This document shows positions 52,625 through 60,231 of a stretch of DNA of 64,000 nt, piece after piece. The notes beneath the pieces are model-generated. The model did no database searches. It saw only the letters and a list, made by a program, of their open reading frames with translations, and was not told the DNA's origin. This DNA is from Bryobacteraceae bacterium (GTDB lineage: Bacteria; Acidobacteriota; Terriglobia; Bryobacterales; Bryobacteraceae). Both the position numbers and the translations under genes were made by a program. The first letter of the stretch is position 1; each line of letters starts with the position of its first letter. The stretch is from positions 1 through 64,000 of the forward strand of contig JAHDVK010000012.1 of assembly GCA_023384675.1 (NCBI GenBank), given 5' to 3'.

Positions 52625-53854
52625 TTAAATCGGCACAATTTCGCGTTTTTGCGGGTTGTAGGTGAGCCGGCGGCCCTCGCGCAACGCCCGGTCGGCCGCG
52701 ATCACCGCCACCGAGTGCGAATAGCCGGCCTCGATGGGCGCGATGGGCTTGCGGCCCGTGCGGATCGATTCGATGAAGTCCTGCATGTGATGCACTGTGG
52801 CGGGTTCGTCGATTTCGATGCGGGCCGCGATCTTGTCCGGCTCGCCCGAGCCTTCGCCGGTCGCCACCCATTTCTCACGGGGCGACAAACGCGCGGCGTC
52901 CACCGTGCCGAGCGTGCCGAACCACTTCGCGTAGTTGTTCGCGCCGTTGCCAAACATGGTGCAGTAGCGCACCAGGAACCCTTCGGGATATTCGTACACC
53001 ACTTCCACCGAATCGGGGACGTCGAACGCGCTCTTCCAGCGGTAGGTGCCGCCGAGGGCGACGACTTTCGAGGGAAACACGGCGCCCGTCGTGTAGTGCA
53101 TCAGATCGATGAAATGGACCATCAGGTTGGTGTGCGGGCCTTGCGAGAAATCGCTATAGCCGTACCAGTTCTGATACTGATTGGGATCGAACGGCCGCTT
53201 CTCGCGGCCCATCAGGAAGGCGTCCCAATCCACATCGCCGGCTTGCGGAGGTTCGCCGTGAAAGCCGCCGCCGCCAAAGCTCATCCAGTAGGGGCTGAAG
53301 CCGTTGCGCACCTGCTCCACTTTGAGGAGACCGCCGAGCCGCTTTTGCGCGAGGAACTGTTTCAGCCCGTTTGCCTGCGGATAGCTGCGCATCTGCGTGC
53401 CGATCTGCACGACGCGGTCCGAGGCCTTCACGGCATCGTAGGCGCGAATCAATTCCTCCATGTTCATCGCGAGCGGTTTTTCGACATAGACGTGCTTGCC
53501 CGCCTTGATCGCATCGACAAGCATCGTGCAGTGCTGGTGGTCGGGCGTGCCGATCACCACCGCGTCCACGTCGGAGCGGTTCATCGCTTCGAGGTAGCGC
53601 GGCGTCGCGGCGGGCGTGTTGCCGGCGAACTCCTTCACCTGCGCGACGGCGGCGTCGAGCTTCTGTTTCCAGGTATCGCAGACCGCGGTGACGGTGATCT
53701 GCGCCGAATCCTTCACGGTCATCAGGTCGCGCAGCAACTGGCGCCGTCCGCAGCCGATGTTCGCGACGCGGATGCGATCGTTGGCGCCGAGCACGCGCCG
53801 GTAGCTGATTGCGGTCATCGCCGCGGCGGTCATGAATTGTCTTCTACCCTGCAT
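52625..53854 (-). CDS. Exported Gfo/Idh/MocA family oxidoreductase
   Basis: 409 residues from ATG 53854, set by GGAGGGAACG. An RRQF leader precedes the Rossmann motif (VANIGCGRRQ). The conserved Lys lies in YVEKPLAMN, and a His-containing segment GPHTNLMVHFIDLMHY follows. It oxidises or reduces sugar-type substrates with bound NAD(P). It lies 11 bp before the ceramidase-like gene and 17 bp after the FG-GAP gene. Confidence 0.86.
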   Translation of the reverse strand: MQGRRQFMTAAAMTAISYRRVLGANDRIRVANIGCGRRQLLRDLMTVKDSAQITVTAVCDTWKQKLDAAVAQVKEFAGNTPAATPRYLEAMNRSDVDAVVIGTPDHQHCTMLVDAIKAGKHVYVEKPLAMNMEELIRAYDAVKASDRVVQIGTQMRSYPQANGLKQFLAQKRLGGLLKVEQVRNGFSPYWMSFGGGGFHGEPPQAGDVDWDAFLMGREKRPFDPNQYQNWYGYSDFSQGPHTNLMVHFIDLMHYTTGAVFPSKVVALGGTYRWKSAFDVPDSVEVVYEYPEGFLVRYCTMFGNGANNYAKWFGTLGTVDAARLSPREKWVATGEGSGEPDKIAARIEIDEPATVHHMQDFIESIRTGRKPIAPIEAGYSHSVAVIAADRALREGRRLTYNPQKREIVPI

Positions 53855-53871
53855 CGTTCCCTCCTCATGCG

Positions 53872-55908
53872 TTACGGCTTGTGTTCGCGCCAGCCCGGCA
53901 GCGAAACCGTGGTGCGGTAATTCGATTCGTTGTATTCGGGGTTGCGGACGGGCGCGTAGATGCGCTTGCCGGTGAAGGGCCGGTCCTGCGTGTAGATCCA
54001 GACGCGCTTCTGGTCCCACAGAACGATTTCGTCGCGGGCGTCGCCGGTGAGGTCCATCACGGCATAGGCGAGATCCGGGTGGCCGTCGTCGGGGAACATC
54101 ACCACGCGGCGGAATTCGCCGTCGATCAGCCCGCCCTCGCGCGGATTGCCGGACAGCATGGCGAATTCGATGCCGTCGCCGCGCCAGTTCACCGGCAAAA
54201 TTGGACTGCCGGAATGAATAGGCTCGCCCTGTTTCAACAGGTTTCCCTGCCAGTCGAATAGGGATAAAATGCCTGGATTTCTCCAGTAATTGATGGTCAA
54301 TAACTGCACGCCATCCACGCTGGCGCGGTATTTGCCGACGCTCGGCGACTGCGCGTGGCCGATGCGCAGGTGTTTGAGTACGTTGCCCTTGAGGTCGAAG
54401 AGCAGGAACCCCTCGTCGCTGCCGCAGGCGTAAACGAGAGGCGCGCGCTTCGGGTCGCCGCTGTAGTTGCCGATGGAGATTCCGTCGGCGTGGTCGCGAT
54501 AGTCCTTGTCGCGGCTGAAGATGGCCTTGCCCTCGGGCGACCAGAGCGTGTAGCCGAGGGCGAACTCCTCGCGCCCGTCGCCGTCCACGTCCATCGGGTA
54601 TGGATAGTGGCCCGTCAGCCCTTCGCCTTTCCAGAGCAGTTGCAGATTTTCGTCGTAAATCCAGAAAAAGCGATACCGGTCTTTTACGAGAATTTCACTG
54701 CGGCGGCCTTTGCCTGACATGTCGATAAAGGCAATGGAATCGATGGAGTTTAATTCATACGGGCGCTCTTTCAAGTCTTTTGCCATCGGCGGCATCCATG
54801 CCGATTTGAGCAGCTTGCCGGTGGCCCCTTCGAGCACCTTCAACTGGAAGTCCTGCACCAGCACGACTTCGTGTTTGCCATCGCCGGTGAGGTCGTGGAT
54901 CTGAAACGGCGTGTCGTTGGTCAACAGGCCCAGGCTTTCGTGCGGACGCCCCTTCTGCCAGAGCACTTTTCCGTCGAGCGTCACCGCGGTCAGGCATTGG
55001 ATGTGATCGAAGGCGTCGCCGCGGACGCGCGGCAGGTTCTGCGCGAAGAGCATGTCCACCTGCCCGTCGCCGTCGAGATCGCCGAAGCGCACATTGCGCC
55101 CCGCGCCATAGCCGGGGGTGTCGAACTTCTTCCACAGGACCGGCTTGGGGTTCTCCGCGCGCAGCTTGGTCAGTTCCGCTTCACGAGCGGCGATGCGCTT
55201 CCGGATGGCCCCGGCCTCCGCATCCGGCACGTGCACGTGGAAATCCATGAACCGCGCGGGCATGTTGGCCGTCACGCCGGCCTTACCCTTTGGCGGCTCG
55301 GCTTCGGCGGCATCGATGATCAGGCGGCCGTCGATATACGCGCGGATGCGTCCGCCCGCGTTTTCCACCTTGAGGTGATAGTAGCGGCGCGTGTCGTAGT
55401 CGAACTTCGCCGCGCCCAGATCCTTCCACTTCGCAATCCGGTACTCGTCTTCGATCGGCAGCCGAAGGCGCAGGACGGCCTCGTTGCCGCCGCGCAGGCC
55501 AAAAACGAAGAAATGCCGGTTTGTTTGATAGCGGAATACGAGGCCCGCCACATCGCCGAAGGACAGGGGCTTCACGCGCGCCTCAACGGTGTACTCGCCC
55601 CACTCCTCGTCGCCCGTGATGAACAGAGCGTTGAACCACTGGGGGCGGTCGACCATCAGGTGCTGCTCGAGGTATGCCTTCCCTTCCTCGTCGCCCACCA
55701 CCCAGGAGTCGAGATGGACGATGGGGTTCTTCCATAGCCCCGTGTCCACGCCGCGATGGGCGACGTAGTGGTACTCCTGAATCGCCGCGTTCAACTGGCC
55801 CATCGGCCGGGACAGCCAGCCCGGCGGCAGCTTCGAGAAATCGTCCCGGAACAGGTCCGCGCTCCACAGGGGGGCAGCGGCGGCGAAGAGCAGGACAAGG
55901 CGTTTCAT
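53872..55908 (-). CDS. Secreted FG-GAP protein with N-terminal laminin-G/DUF1080-like domain
   Basis: 678 residues from ATG 55908. After a signal peptide (about 1-17), residues 18-230 are beta-rich and look like a concanavalin-type carbohydrate-binding or DUF1080 domain (FRDDFSKLPPGW, YYHLKVENAGGRIRAYIDG). The rest holds Asp-rich calcium loops of the FG-GAP/VCBS kind (DLDGDGQVD, DLTGDGKHE, DVDGDGREE, DLTGDARDE). Related rhamnogalacturonan-lyase-type proteins combine similar parts. It is the first gene of the 55908-51210 operon. Confidence 0.78.
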   Translation of the reverse strand: MKRLVLLFAAAAPLWSADLFRDDFSKLPPGWLSRPMGQLNAAIQEYHYVAHRGVDTGLWKNPIVHLDSWVVGDEEGKAYLEQHLMVDRPQWFNALFITGDEEWGEYTVEARVKPLSFGDVAGLVFRYQTNRHFFVFGLRGGNEAVLRLRLPIEDEYRIAKWKDLGAAKFDYDTRRYYHLKVENAGGRIRAYIDGRLIIDAAEAEPPKGKAGVTANMPARFMDFHVHVPDAEAGAIRKRIAAREAELTKLRAENPKPVLWKKFDTPGYGAGRNVRFGDLDGDGQVDMLFAQNLPRVRGDAFDHIQCLTAVTLDGKVLWQKGRPHESLGLLTNDTPFQIHDLTGDGKHEVVLVQDFQLKVLEGATGKLLKSAWMPPMAKDLKERPYELNSIDSIAFIDMSGKGRRSEILVKDRYRFFWIYDENLQLLWKGEGLTGHYPYPMDVDGDGREEFALGYTLWSPEGKAIFSRDKDYRDHADGISIGNYSGDPKRAPLVYACGSDEGFLLFDLKGNVLKHLRIGHAQSPSVGKYRASVDGVQLLTINYWRNPGILSLFDWQGNLLKQGEPIHSGSPILPVNWRGDGIEFAMLSGNPREGGLIDGEFRRVVMFPDDGHPDLAYAVMDLTGDARDEIVLWDQKRVWIYTQDRPFTGKRIYAPVRNPEYNESNYRTTVSLPGWREHKP

Positions 55909-55991
55909 GGCGGGTTTCTTGCATCCTATGCGCTTCCCGGCGAGGGGGTCAACCGGCGCGGCTGCCGGTCTGATACCCTCGTCCCAAGCCA

Positions 55992-57251
55992 ATGCCGACG
56001 AACCAAACTACCCGCCTTGTGTTCCTGCTTTTTCCCGCCGTCACGATGTCGCTCGGCTGGGCGTTGCGCGGCTTCATCGGCGGCGGGCCGTTGGGCGCGA
56101 TGATTCCCGGCGCGATGGTGACGCTCGCCCTGGCGCTGCTGCTCAACCTGCCCGCCGGGGTGGCGGCCCGCGCGGCGGCATTCGGCGCCATCGGCGTCGG
56201 GCTCGGCGGCGAAATGACCTACGGCCAGACCGTGGGTTTCGCCGGGCAGGCGGAATCGATGTGGTGGGGTCTGCTGGGGCTTGCGGTCAAGGGCGGCATT
56301 TGGGGATTCTCGGGCGGCGCCATCGTGGCGCTCGGCTTTACCCGCTCCGCTTTCACGTCGCGGCGAATCGTCACCGCGTTGGCCCTGATGGCCGGTGCAT
56401 GCTGGGCCGGGTGGCGCTTCGTGAACCATCCGAAACTGATTTACTTCTCGAATCTCGCCGACCGCCCCCGCGAGGAGATGTGGTTCGGGCTGTTCTGCGC
56501 GGGGCTCGCGCTGCTGGTGGTGTTCCGCGACCGCATCGCCGCCACGTTCGCGCTCTATGCCGCGCTCGGCGGCTTCTTGGGCTTCGGTGGCGGCGGGCTG
56601 TTCATCTCGCTCCACCGCATCGTGATGCCCGAGGCCCAATGGTTCATGAGTTGGAAGTCGATGGAATACAGCTTCGGCTTCGGCTTCGGACTCACGCTGG
56701 CCATCGCGGCGTGGAAGTTCCGCGAGCGGCTCGCGGCCGAACCCGATGAAGACTGCGTGCCGCCGCCCACGCCCGAGACACTGGCCACGGTGCTGTTTGT
56801 GCTTTTCGCGGCGGTGTTCCTGGATGAGAACCTCCGCACCCGCTTCAGCTATTTGTTGACCGGCGCGGCGCTGCTGGGGATGGTGCTCGCCGTGCGCTGG
56901 CTCGCCTGGCACATCGCGCTCACGATGACGTTCGCCTGTTTCGCCTGGGATCTCGCCGAAAACGTCTGCGAGGGCATGCAACTCGCCCCCATGTTCGGGG
57001 GCTGGATGTTTGTCGCTGTGAGTTCGCTCGGGTTTTTCTACGTTCTGGACCGGCGCGTCCGCCGCGACGCGCCGCCGGTTCGCTTCGCGTTTCTGCTGCT
57101 GCTGTGGACATCCATGGCGGTGGCGACGGTAAAGACGATCGCCCAGGTCATCGCCAAGCCGTACTTCGCCTACGAGTACCCGATGTTCGTGGTGGCAACG
57201 GCGCTCACGTGGATGCTCTACCGGAGACTGGCCCCGCCCGAAGGCCGGTAA
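55992..57251 (+). CDS. Polytopic membrane protein, unknown
   Basis: 419 residues, nearly all in about ten or more hydrophobic helices, with a Gly-rich opening (GWALRGFIGGGPLGAMIPG) and a helix with paired Trp residues near 70-85. No transporter signature is recognised. It is divergent from the FG-GAP operon (83-bp gap), and its 3' end overlaps the convergent vapC gene by 34 bp. Confidence 0.7.
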   Translation: MPTNQTTRLVFLLFPAVTMSLGWALRGFIGGGPLGAMIPGAMVTLALALLLNLPAGVAARAAAFGAIGVGLGGEMTYGQTVGFAGQAESMWWGLLGLAVKGGIWGFSGGAIVALGFTRSAFTSRRIVTALALMAGACWAGWRFVNHPKLIYFSNLADRPREEMWFGLFCAGLALLVVFRDRIAATFALYAALGGFLGFGGGGLFISLHRIVMPEAQWFMSWKSMEYSFGFGFGLTLAIAAWKFRERLAAEPDEDCVPPPTPETLATVLFVLFAAVFLDENLRTRFSYLLTGAALLGMVLAVRWLAWHIALTMTFACFAWDLAENVCEGMQLAPMFGGWMFVAVSSLGFFYVLDRRVRRDAPPVRFAFLLLLWTSMAVATVKTIAQVIAKPYFAYEYPMFVVATALTWMLYRRLAPPEGR

Positions 57252-57604
57252 CATCGAACCTGGGCCATTTCCGCCGAGGCAACCAGCCGCTCATCCGCGC
57301 TCCAAATCAGCGCGCCTGACAACTTCGCGGATGCCAGCAGGTGGGCATCAACCCAACCAATTCCCCTCCCCCAGAGCTTGTACCGCTCGATGAGTGTCAG
57401 AACTTCCTCATCGGTCGCCGTCGAGGCCGATGGAAGCTCGTGCAGGTAGCTCATGAACCGGTCCCGGTGTGCGAGATTTGCGCAGGCGAGATCTCCCGTG
57501 ACGGAAGGGTGGGTCAAAACCAATCCTTCTTGGAGCAACTGCGCGAGCCGCGGCGATCCCCGGCGCAAGTGCTCCACCCAGACCGAGGTGTCGACCAGGA
57601 TCAT
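57218..57604 (-). CDS. vapC: PIN-domain ribonuclease toxin
   Basis: 128 residues, typical VapC size. Acidic PIN residues are Asp5 (LVDTSVW), Asp38 (TGDLA, often Glu), Asp86 (GWVDAHLLA) and Asp104 (SADERL). The toxin is an Mg-dependent RNase that cleaves specific RNAs when its antitoxin is lost. The start overlaps the antitoxin stop by 4 bp (ATGA), the standard coupled arrangement. The 3' end overlaps the convergent membrane protein gene. Confidence 0.9.
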   Translation of the reverse strand: MILVDTSVWVEHLRRGSPRLAQLLQEGLVLTHPSVTGDLACANLAHRDRFMSYLHELPSASTATDEEVLTLIERYKLWGRGIGWVDAHLLASAKLSGALIWSADERLVASAEMAQVRCYRPSGGASLR

Positions 57605-57801
57605 GCCCCAGCGCCGGCGCGACGCCGGGGGATCGGGTGCAGTTGAGGCTCCGTCCCGCCCAGGGCGGCAAGCCGCCTGGCCGCTTCACGCGCAATCAAA
57701 GCCTCCAGCCCGGCGTGAACCAGCGCGGTCTTTTCCTGAACTCCGGATAGTTCTCTCGCCCTCTCAACCAGCCGGTCATCGAGAATCAGCGTCGTCCTCA
57801 T
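57601..57801 (-). CDS. vapB: VapB-type antitoxin
   Basis: 66 residues from ATG 57801; ATG 57807 and 57828 are in-frame alternatives. The N-terminus (RTTLILDDRLVERARELSG) is a ribbon-helix-helix DNA-binding domain of the VapB/DUF2191 type, and the C-terminal helix plus tail would wrap the PIN toxin. There is no Shine-Dalgarno, but a -35/-10 pair ends 7 nt before ATG 57801, which suggests a leaderless mRNA. It is autoregulated through the operator at 57800-57830. Confidence 0.8.
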   Translation of the reverse strand: MRTTLILDDRLVERARELSGVQEKTALVHAGLEALIAREAARRLAALGGTEPQLHPIPRRRAGAGA

Positions 57802-57837
57802 ATGCATCAATATGCATGGTTGATGCATATAAGTCAA
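57800..57837 (-). promoter_or_regulatory. vapBC promoter and inverted-repeat operator
   Basis: ATATGCATCAA (57800-57810) and TTGATGCATAT (57820-57830) form a perfect 11-bp inverted repeat with a 9-bp spacer. On the minus strand, TTGACT (57837-57832) and CATATT (57814-57809) make -35 and -10 elements with 17-bp spacing, so the operator covers the -10 and the start of vapB. Confidence 0.72.
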
Positions 57838-57856
57838 GCGTCAGGAAAGCGCCCGT

Positions 57857-58270
57857 CTACTCCAGCTTCCCGTCCGGAGGCTGGCCGCTCATGCGGAGGT
57901 ACTTCTCGCGCTGTTGTTCGTTGAGGATCTGCAGAATCCGCTTCTTGCCCTCGTAGCGGAAGTCGTCCATCTGGGTTTGGAGGTTCTGGTAGTAGATGAC
58001 GTAGTCGTCGAGCACAGCTTCGATTTCGCGCGCCTGATCCGGGGTGAGCGCGAGTTCGCGCCGGAACCAGTCGAGGGTCATTTCGCGGGTGGATTCTTTC
58101 CAGGTGCTGATGGAGGGGCGCGCGGTATAGGTCCCCGCCAGACGCATGACCAGAGCGCCCGCCGCGGCGCCGCAGAGGAACACGAGCACCAGCAGGGACA
58201 CGATTCGCGGATGGTGCCAGCTCAACCGCCGGTCGCGTGAGGCCAGGTGTGTCGAAGAGCTTGAGTCCAT
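57857..58270 (-). CDS. Membrane-anchored Spy/CpxP-like periplasmic protein
   Basis: 137 residues. One transmembrane segment lies at about 24-44, with a basic cytoplasmic N-terminus. The periplasmic helical part has the pattern LALTPDQAREIEAVLDDY...LQTQMDDFR...ILQILNEQQREKYLRM, seen in Spy/CpxP and heavy-metal-sensor (CnrX-like) proteins. It follows the anti-sigma gene by 18 bp and is likely the sensor or chaperone part of that sigma system. Confidence 0.72.
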   Translation of the reverse strand: MDSSSSTHLASRDRRLSWHHPRIVSLLVLVFLCGAAAGALVMRLAGTYTARPSISTWKESTREMTLDWFRRELALTPDQAREIEAVLDDYVIYYQNLQTQMDDFRYEGKKRILQILNEQQREKYLRMSGQPPDGKLE

Positions 58271-58288
58271 TCAACCCTCAGAGGGGTG

Positions 58289-58798
58289 TTATTCGTATTC
58301 AATCGAGGTCAACATCAACGCGGCGGGCGCTCCGCCCTGAAAAGTGGATAGGCTTTCGAACACAACGCGGCGGTCGTATTCCTGGTCCTCGCCGGGCGCC
58401 GGGGGCAGCAGGGTGCCGGCGATGAACTCGAACGGCACGGCTTCGTGCATCGCCCGGCTCATCGAGGCCGAGATGGCCGCCGAACTCAGCAATACCAGCA
58501 GCGCCAGCGAAGCATAAGCCAGCTTTCTGGCGAACCAGGGTTCAAAAAAGATGGCCCAGAAGGAATTCGCCGCCTGGCTTTCGATCCGCTCGAGGACGCG
58601 GGCATAGAAGCCGGGCGGGGGGACCATTTCGCGTTCCGGCCGGAGGGTCCGGAGCATTTCGCAGTGTTCGCGGAAATCGCCGACTTCCGCCCGCTCTTCG
58701 GGCGAGCGTTCCAGTTCAGCCTCAAACTTCTGCAGCGCCTCACCGCACAGCTGGCCCGAGAGATACCGCTCAAGCTCGTTCATGATCGGCTTTTTCAT
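58289..58798 (-). CDS. Membrane-anchored anti-sigma factor
   Basis: 169 residues from ATG 58798 (GAGGG upstream). The N-terminal helical domain (ELERYLSGQLCGEALQKFEAEL) resembles anti-sigma domains but lacks the HxxxCxxC zinc motif. A single transmembrane helix lies at about 92-112, with a periplasmic C-terminal part of about 55 residues. It sits between the ECF sigma factor and the Spy/CpxP-like gene, which supports the role. Confidence 0.7.
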   Translation of the reverse strand: MKKPIMNELERYLSGQLCGEALQKFEAELERSPEERAEVGDFREHCEMLRTLRPEREMVPPPGFYARVLERIESQAANSFWAIFFEPWFARKLAYASLALLVLLSSAAISASMSRAMHEAVPFEFIAGTLLPPAPGEDQEYDRRVVFESLSTFQGGAPAALMLTSIEYE

Positions 58799-58950
58799 GG
58801 CAACATTCCCTCAAATTCTATCGCCACCGTTGGCCGGAAGGCTGCGACGCTCGACCCGCGCCTGTGGGCGCTTCGGGGGCTGCTCCTGGGGAGCGCCGCC
58901 GCGCTGGTCTGTTTTCTCGTCCACCTGAGCTTCATCCGGTGGTTACCCCG

Positions 58951-59643
58951 TCAGCTTCCGAACCTCAACGGTCCGGAATCTTTCATCAGCCTTTGCGCCG
59001 CTTTCAGCAGTTTCTGCCGCGCGCGGAACAACTTAACCTTGATTGTATTCTCGTTCATGCCGGTCATGGCGGCCAACTCCTCGACGGAATGGCCCTCCAC
59101 TTCCTTCAGCATCATCAGCTGCCGGTCTTCGGGCGAGACCTTGGAAAGCAACTTGATCGCCAGATCGCGCTTGGCGAGCCGGGCGTCGATCGGCTGCGCC
59201 GGGTCCGCTTCGCTGCGCTCCATCCCGGCTGTCTCGTCGTCCACGAAATCGCTTTCGTAGACGAGCTTCCGGACCTTCTTTTTCCGCAGATAATCGTAGC
59301 ATTCGTTCACCGTGATCTTGTAGATCCAGGTGAGCAGCGAACTGCGGAAGTCGAAGTTGCCGATCGAAAAGTAGATCTTGGCGAAAACCTGCTGGGCGAT
59401 GTCCTCGGCGTCGTTCTGGTTGCGGAGAATGCCGTAGATGATGGAAAACACCTTGGACTGGTAGCGGTCCACCATCTCGTGAAACGCCATCTCGTCGCGG
59501 GCCTGTACCCGGCGGACGAGCGCCGCTTCGTCGCTCTTACGGTGATCCACGCGTAGCTTCTCCGGGCGAGTTTCCTTCGCCGATGCAGCCCCAGGGAATG
59601 GGAGAAGTCCGGTATAGCCGCTCATACGCCCCTTGGGACGCAT
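58951..59643 (-). CDS. ECF-type RNA polymerase sigma factor
   Basis: 230 residues from ATG 59643 with GGGAGGG upstream. A 40-residue N-terminal extension precedes region 2 (FHEMVDRYQSKVFSIIYGILRNQNDAEDIAQQVF, then WIYKITVNECYDYLRKKK). Region 4 ends in a helix-turn-helix (SVEELAAMTGMNENTIKVKLFRAR). It belongs to the RpoE-like ECF class. The anti-sigma gene follows 152 bp downstream on the same strand. Confidence 0.9.
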   Translation of the reverse strand: MRPKGRMSGYTGLLPFPGAASAKETRPEKLRVDHRKSDEAALVRRVQARDEMAFHEMVDRYQSKVFSIIYGILRNQNDAEDIAQQVFAKIYFSIGNFDFRSSLLTWIYKITVNECYDYLRKKKVRKLVYESDFVDDETAGMERSEADPAQPIDARLAKRDLAIKLLSKVSPEDRQLMMLKEVEGHSVEELAAMTGMNENTIKVKLFRARQKLLKAAQRLMKDSGPLRFGS

Positions 59644-59871
59644 CCGGAACCCTCCCGGTTTCGCAAAAGTCCTAGAAAACGGTGGACCTTACGCCCTCCC
59701 GGGAGACTCGGCCAAAGGGCTGGCAAGCCCCGGCCGGGCCGTCTGGTTCAACATAGCAGATCGGCGAACCCTTCCACGGCTCCGCCGCATCCTCTAGAGT
59801 GTAAAGGTGGACCCGTTCCAAGCTATACTAAAAGGGTCGCCTAATCGATTCTCAGGAGGGTTTGACATTCC

Positions 59872-60195
59872 ATGATTCAGTTGACTCCCACCGCCATTGG
59901 CAAGGTAAAGGAAATCATCGGCGCGCAGGATCCCGCGCCCGCCGGTCTCCGGATCTCCGTCGTGGGCGGCGGCTGCTCCGGCTTCAGCTACTCGATGGCC
60001 TTCGAGAACGCCCCCGGGCTTCTCGACAAGACGTATGACTTCGAAGGCCTGCAGGTCTTCATCGACCAGGCAAGCATGCTCTATCTGGACGGCGCCCGCG
60101 TGGATTACGTCGAATCCATGGAAGGCTCCGGCTTCAAGTTCGAAAATCCGCAGGTGAAGTCCACGTGCGGCTGCGGCTCGTCGTTTAACGTATAG
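59872..60195 (+). CDS. erpA: A-type iron-sulfur carrier protein
   Basis: 107 residues. The three cluster-binding cysteines are Cys35 (VGGGCSGF), Cys99 and Cys101 (STCGCGSSF), the arrangement of IscA/ErpA/SufA proteins. The VDYVESMEGSGF stretch resembles ErpA most closely. It passes Fe-S clusters to target proteins in the cytoplasm. AGGAGGG precedes ATG 59872. It is monocistronic here, with no other isc or suf genes nearby. Confidence 0.88.
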   Translation: MIQLTPTAIGKVKEIIGAQDPAPAGLRISVVGGGCSGFSYSMAFENAPGLLDKTYDFEGLQVFIDQASMLYLDGARVDYVESMEGSGFKFENPQVKSTCGCGSSFNV

Positions 60196-60231
60196 GGTGC
60201 TGGATTCGCGTTTAGCTTCCGGGCGGCGCCG

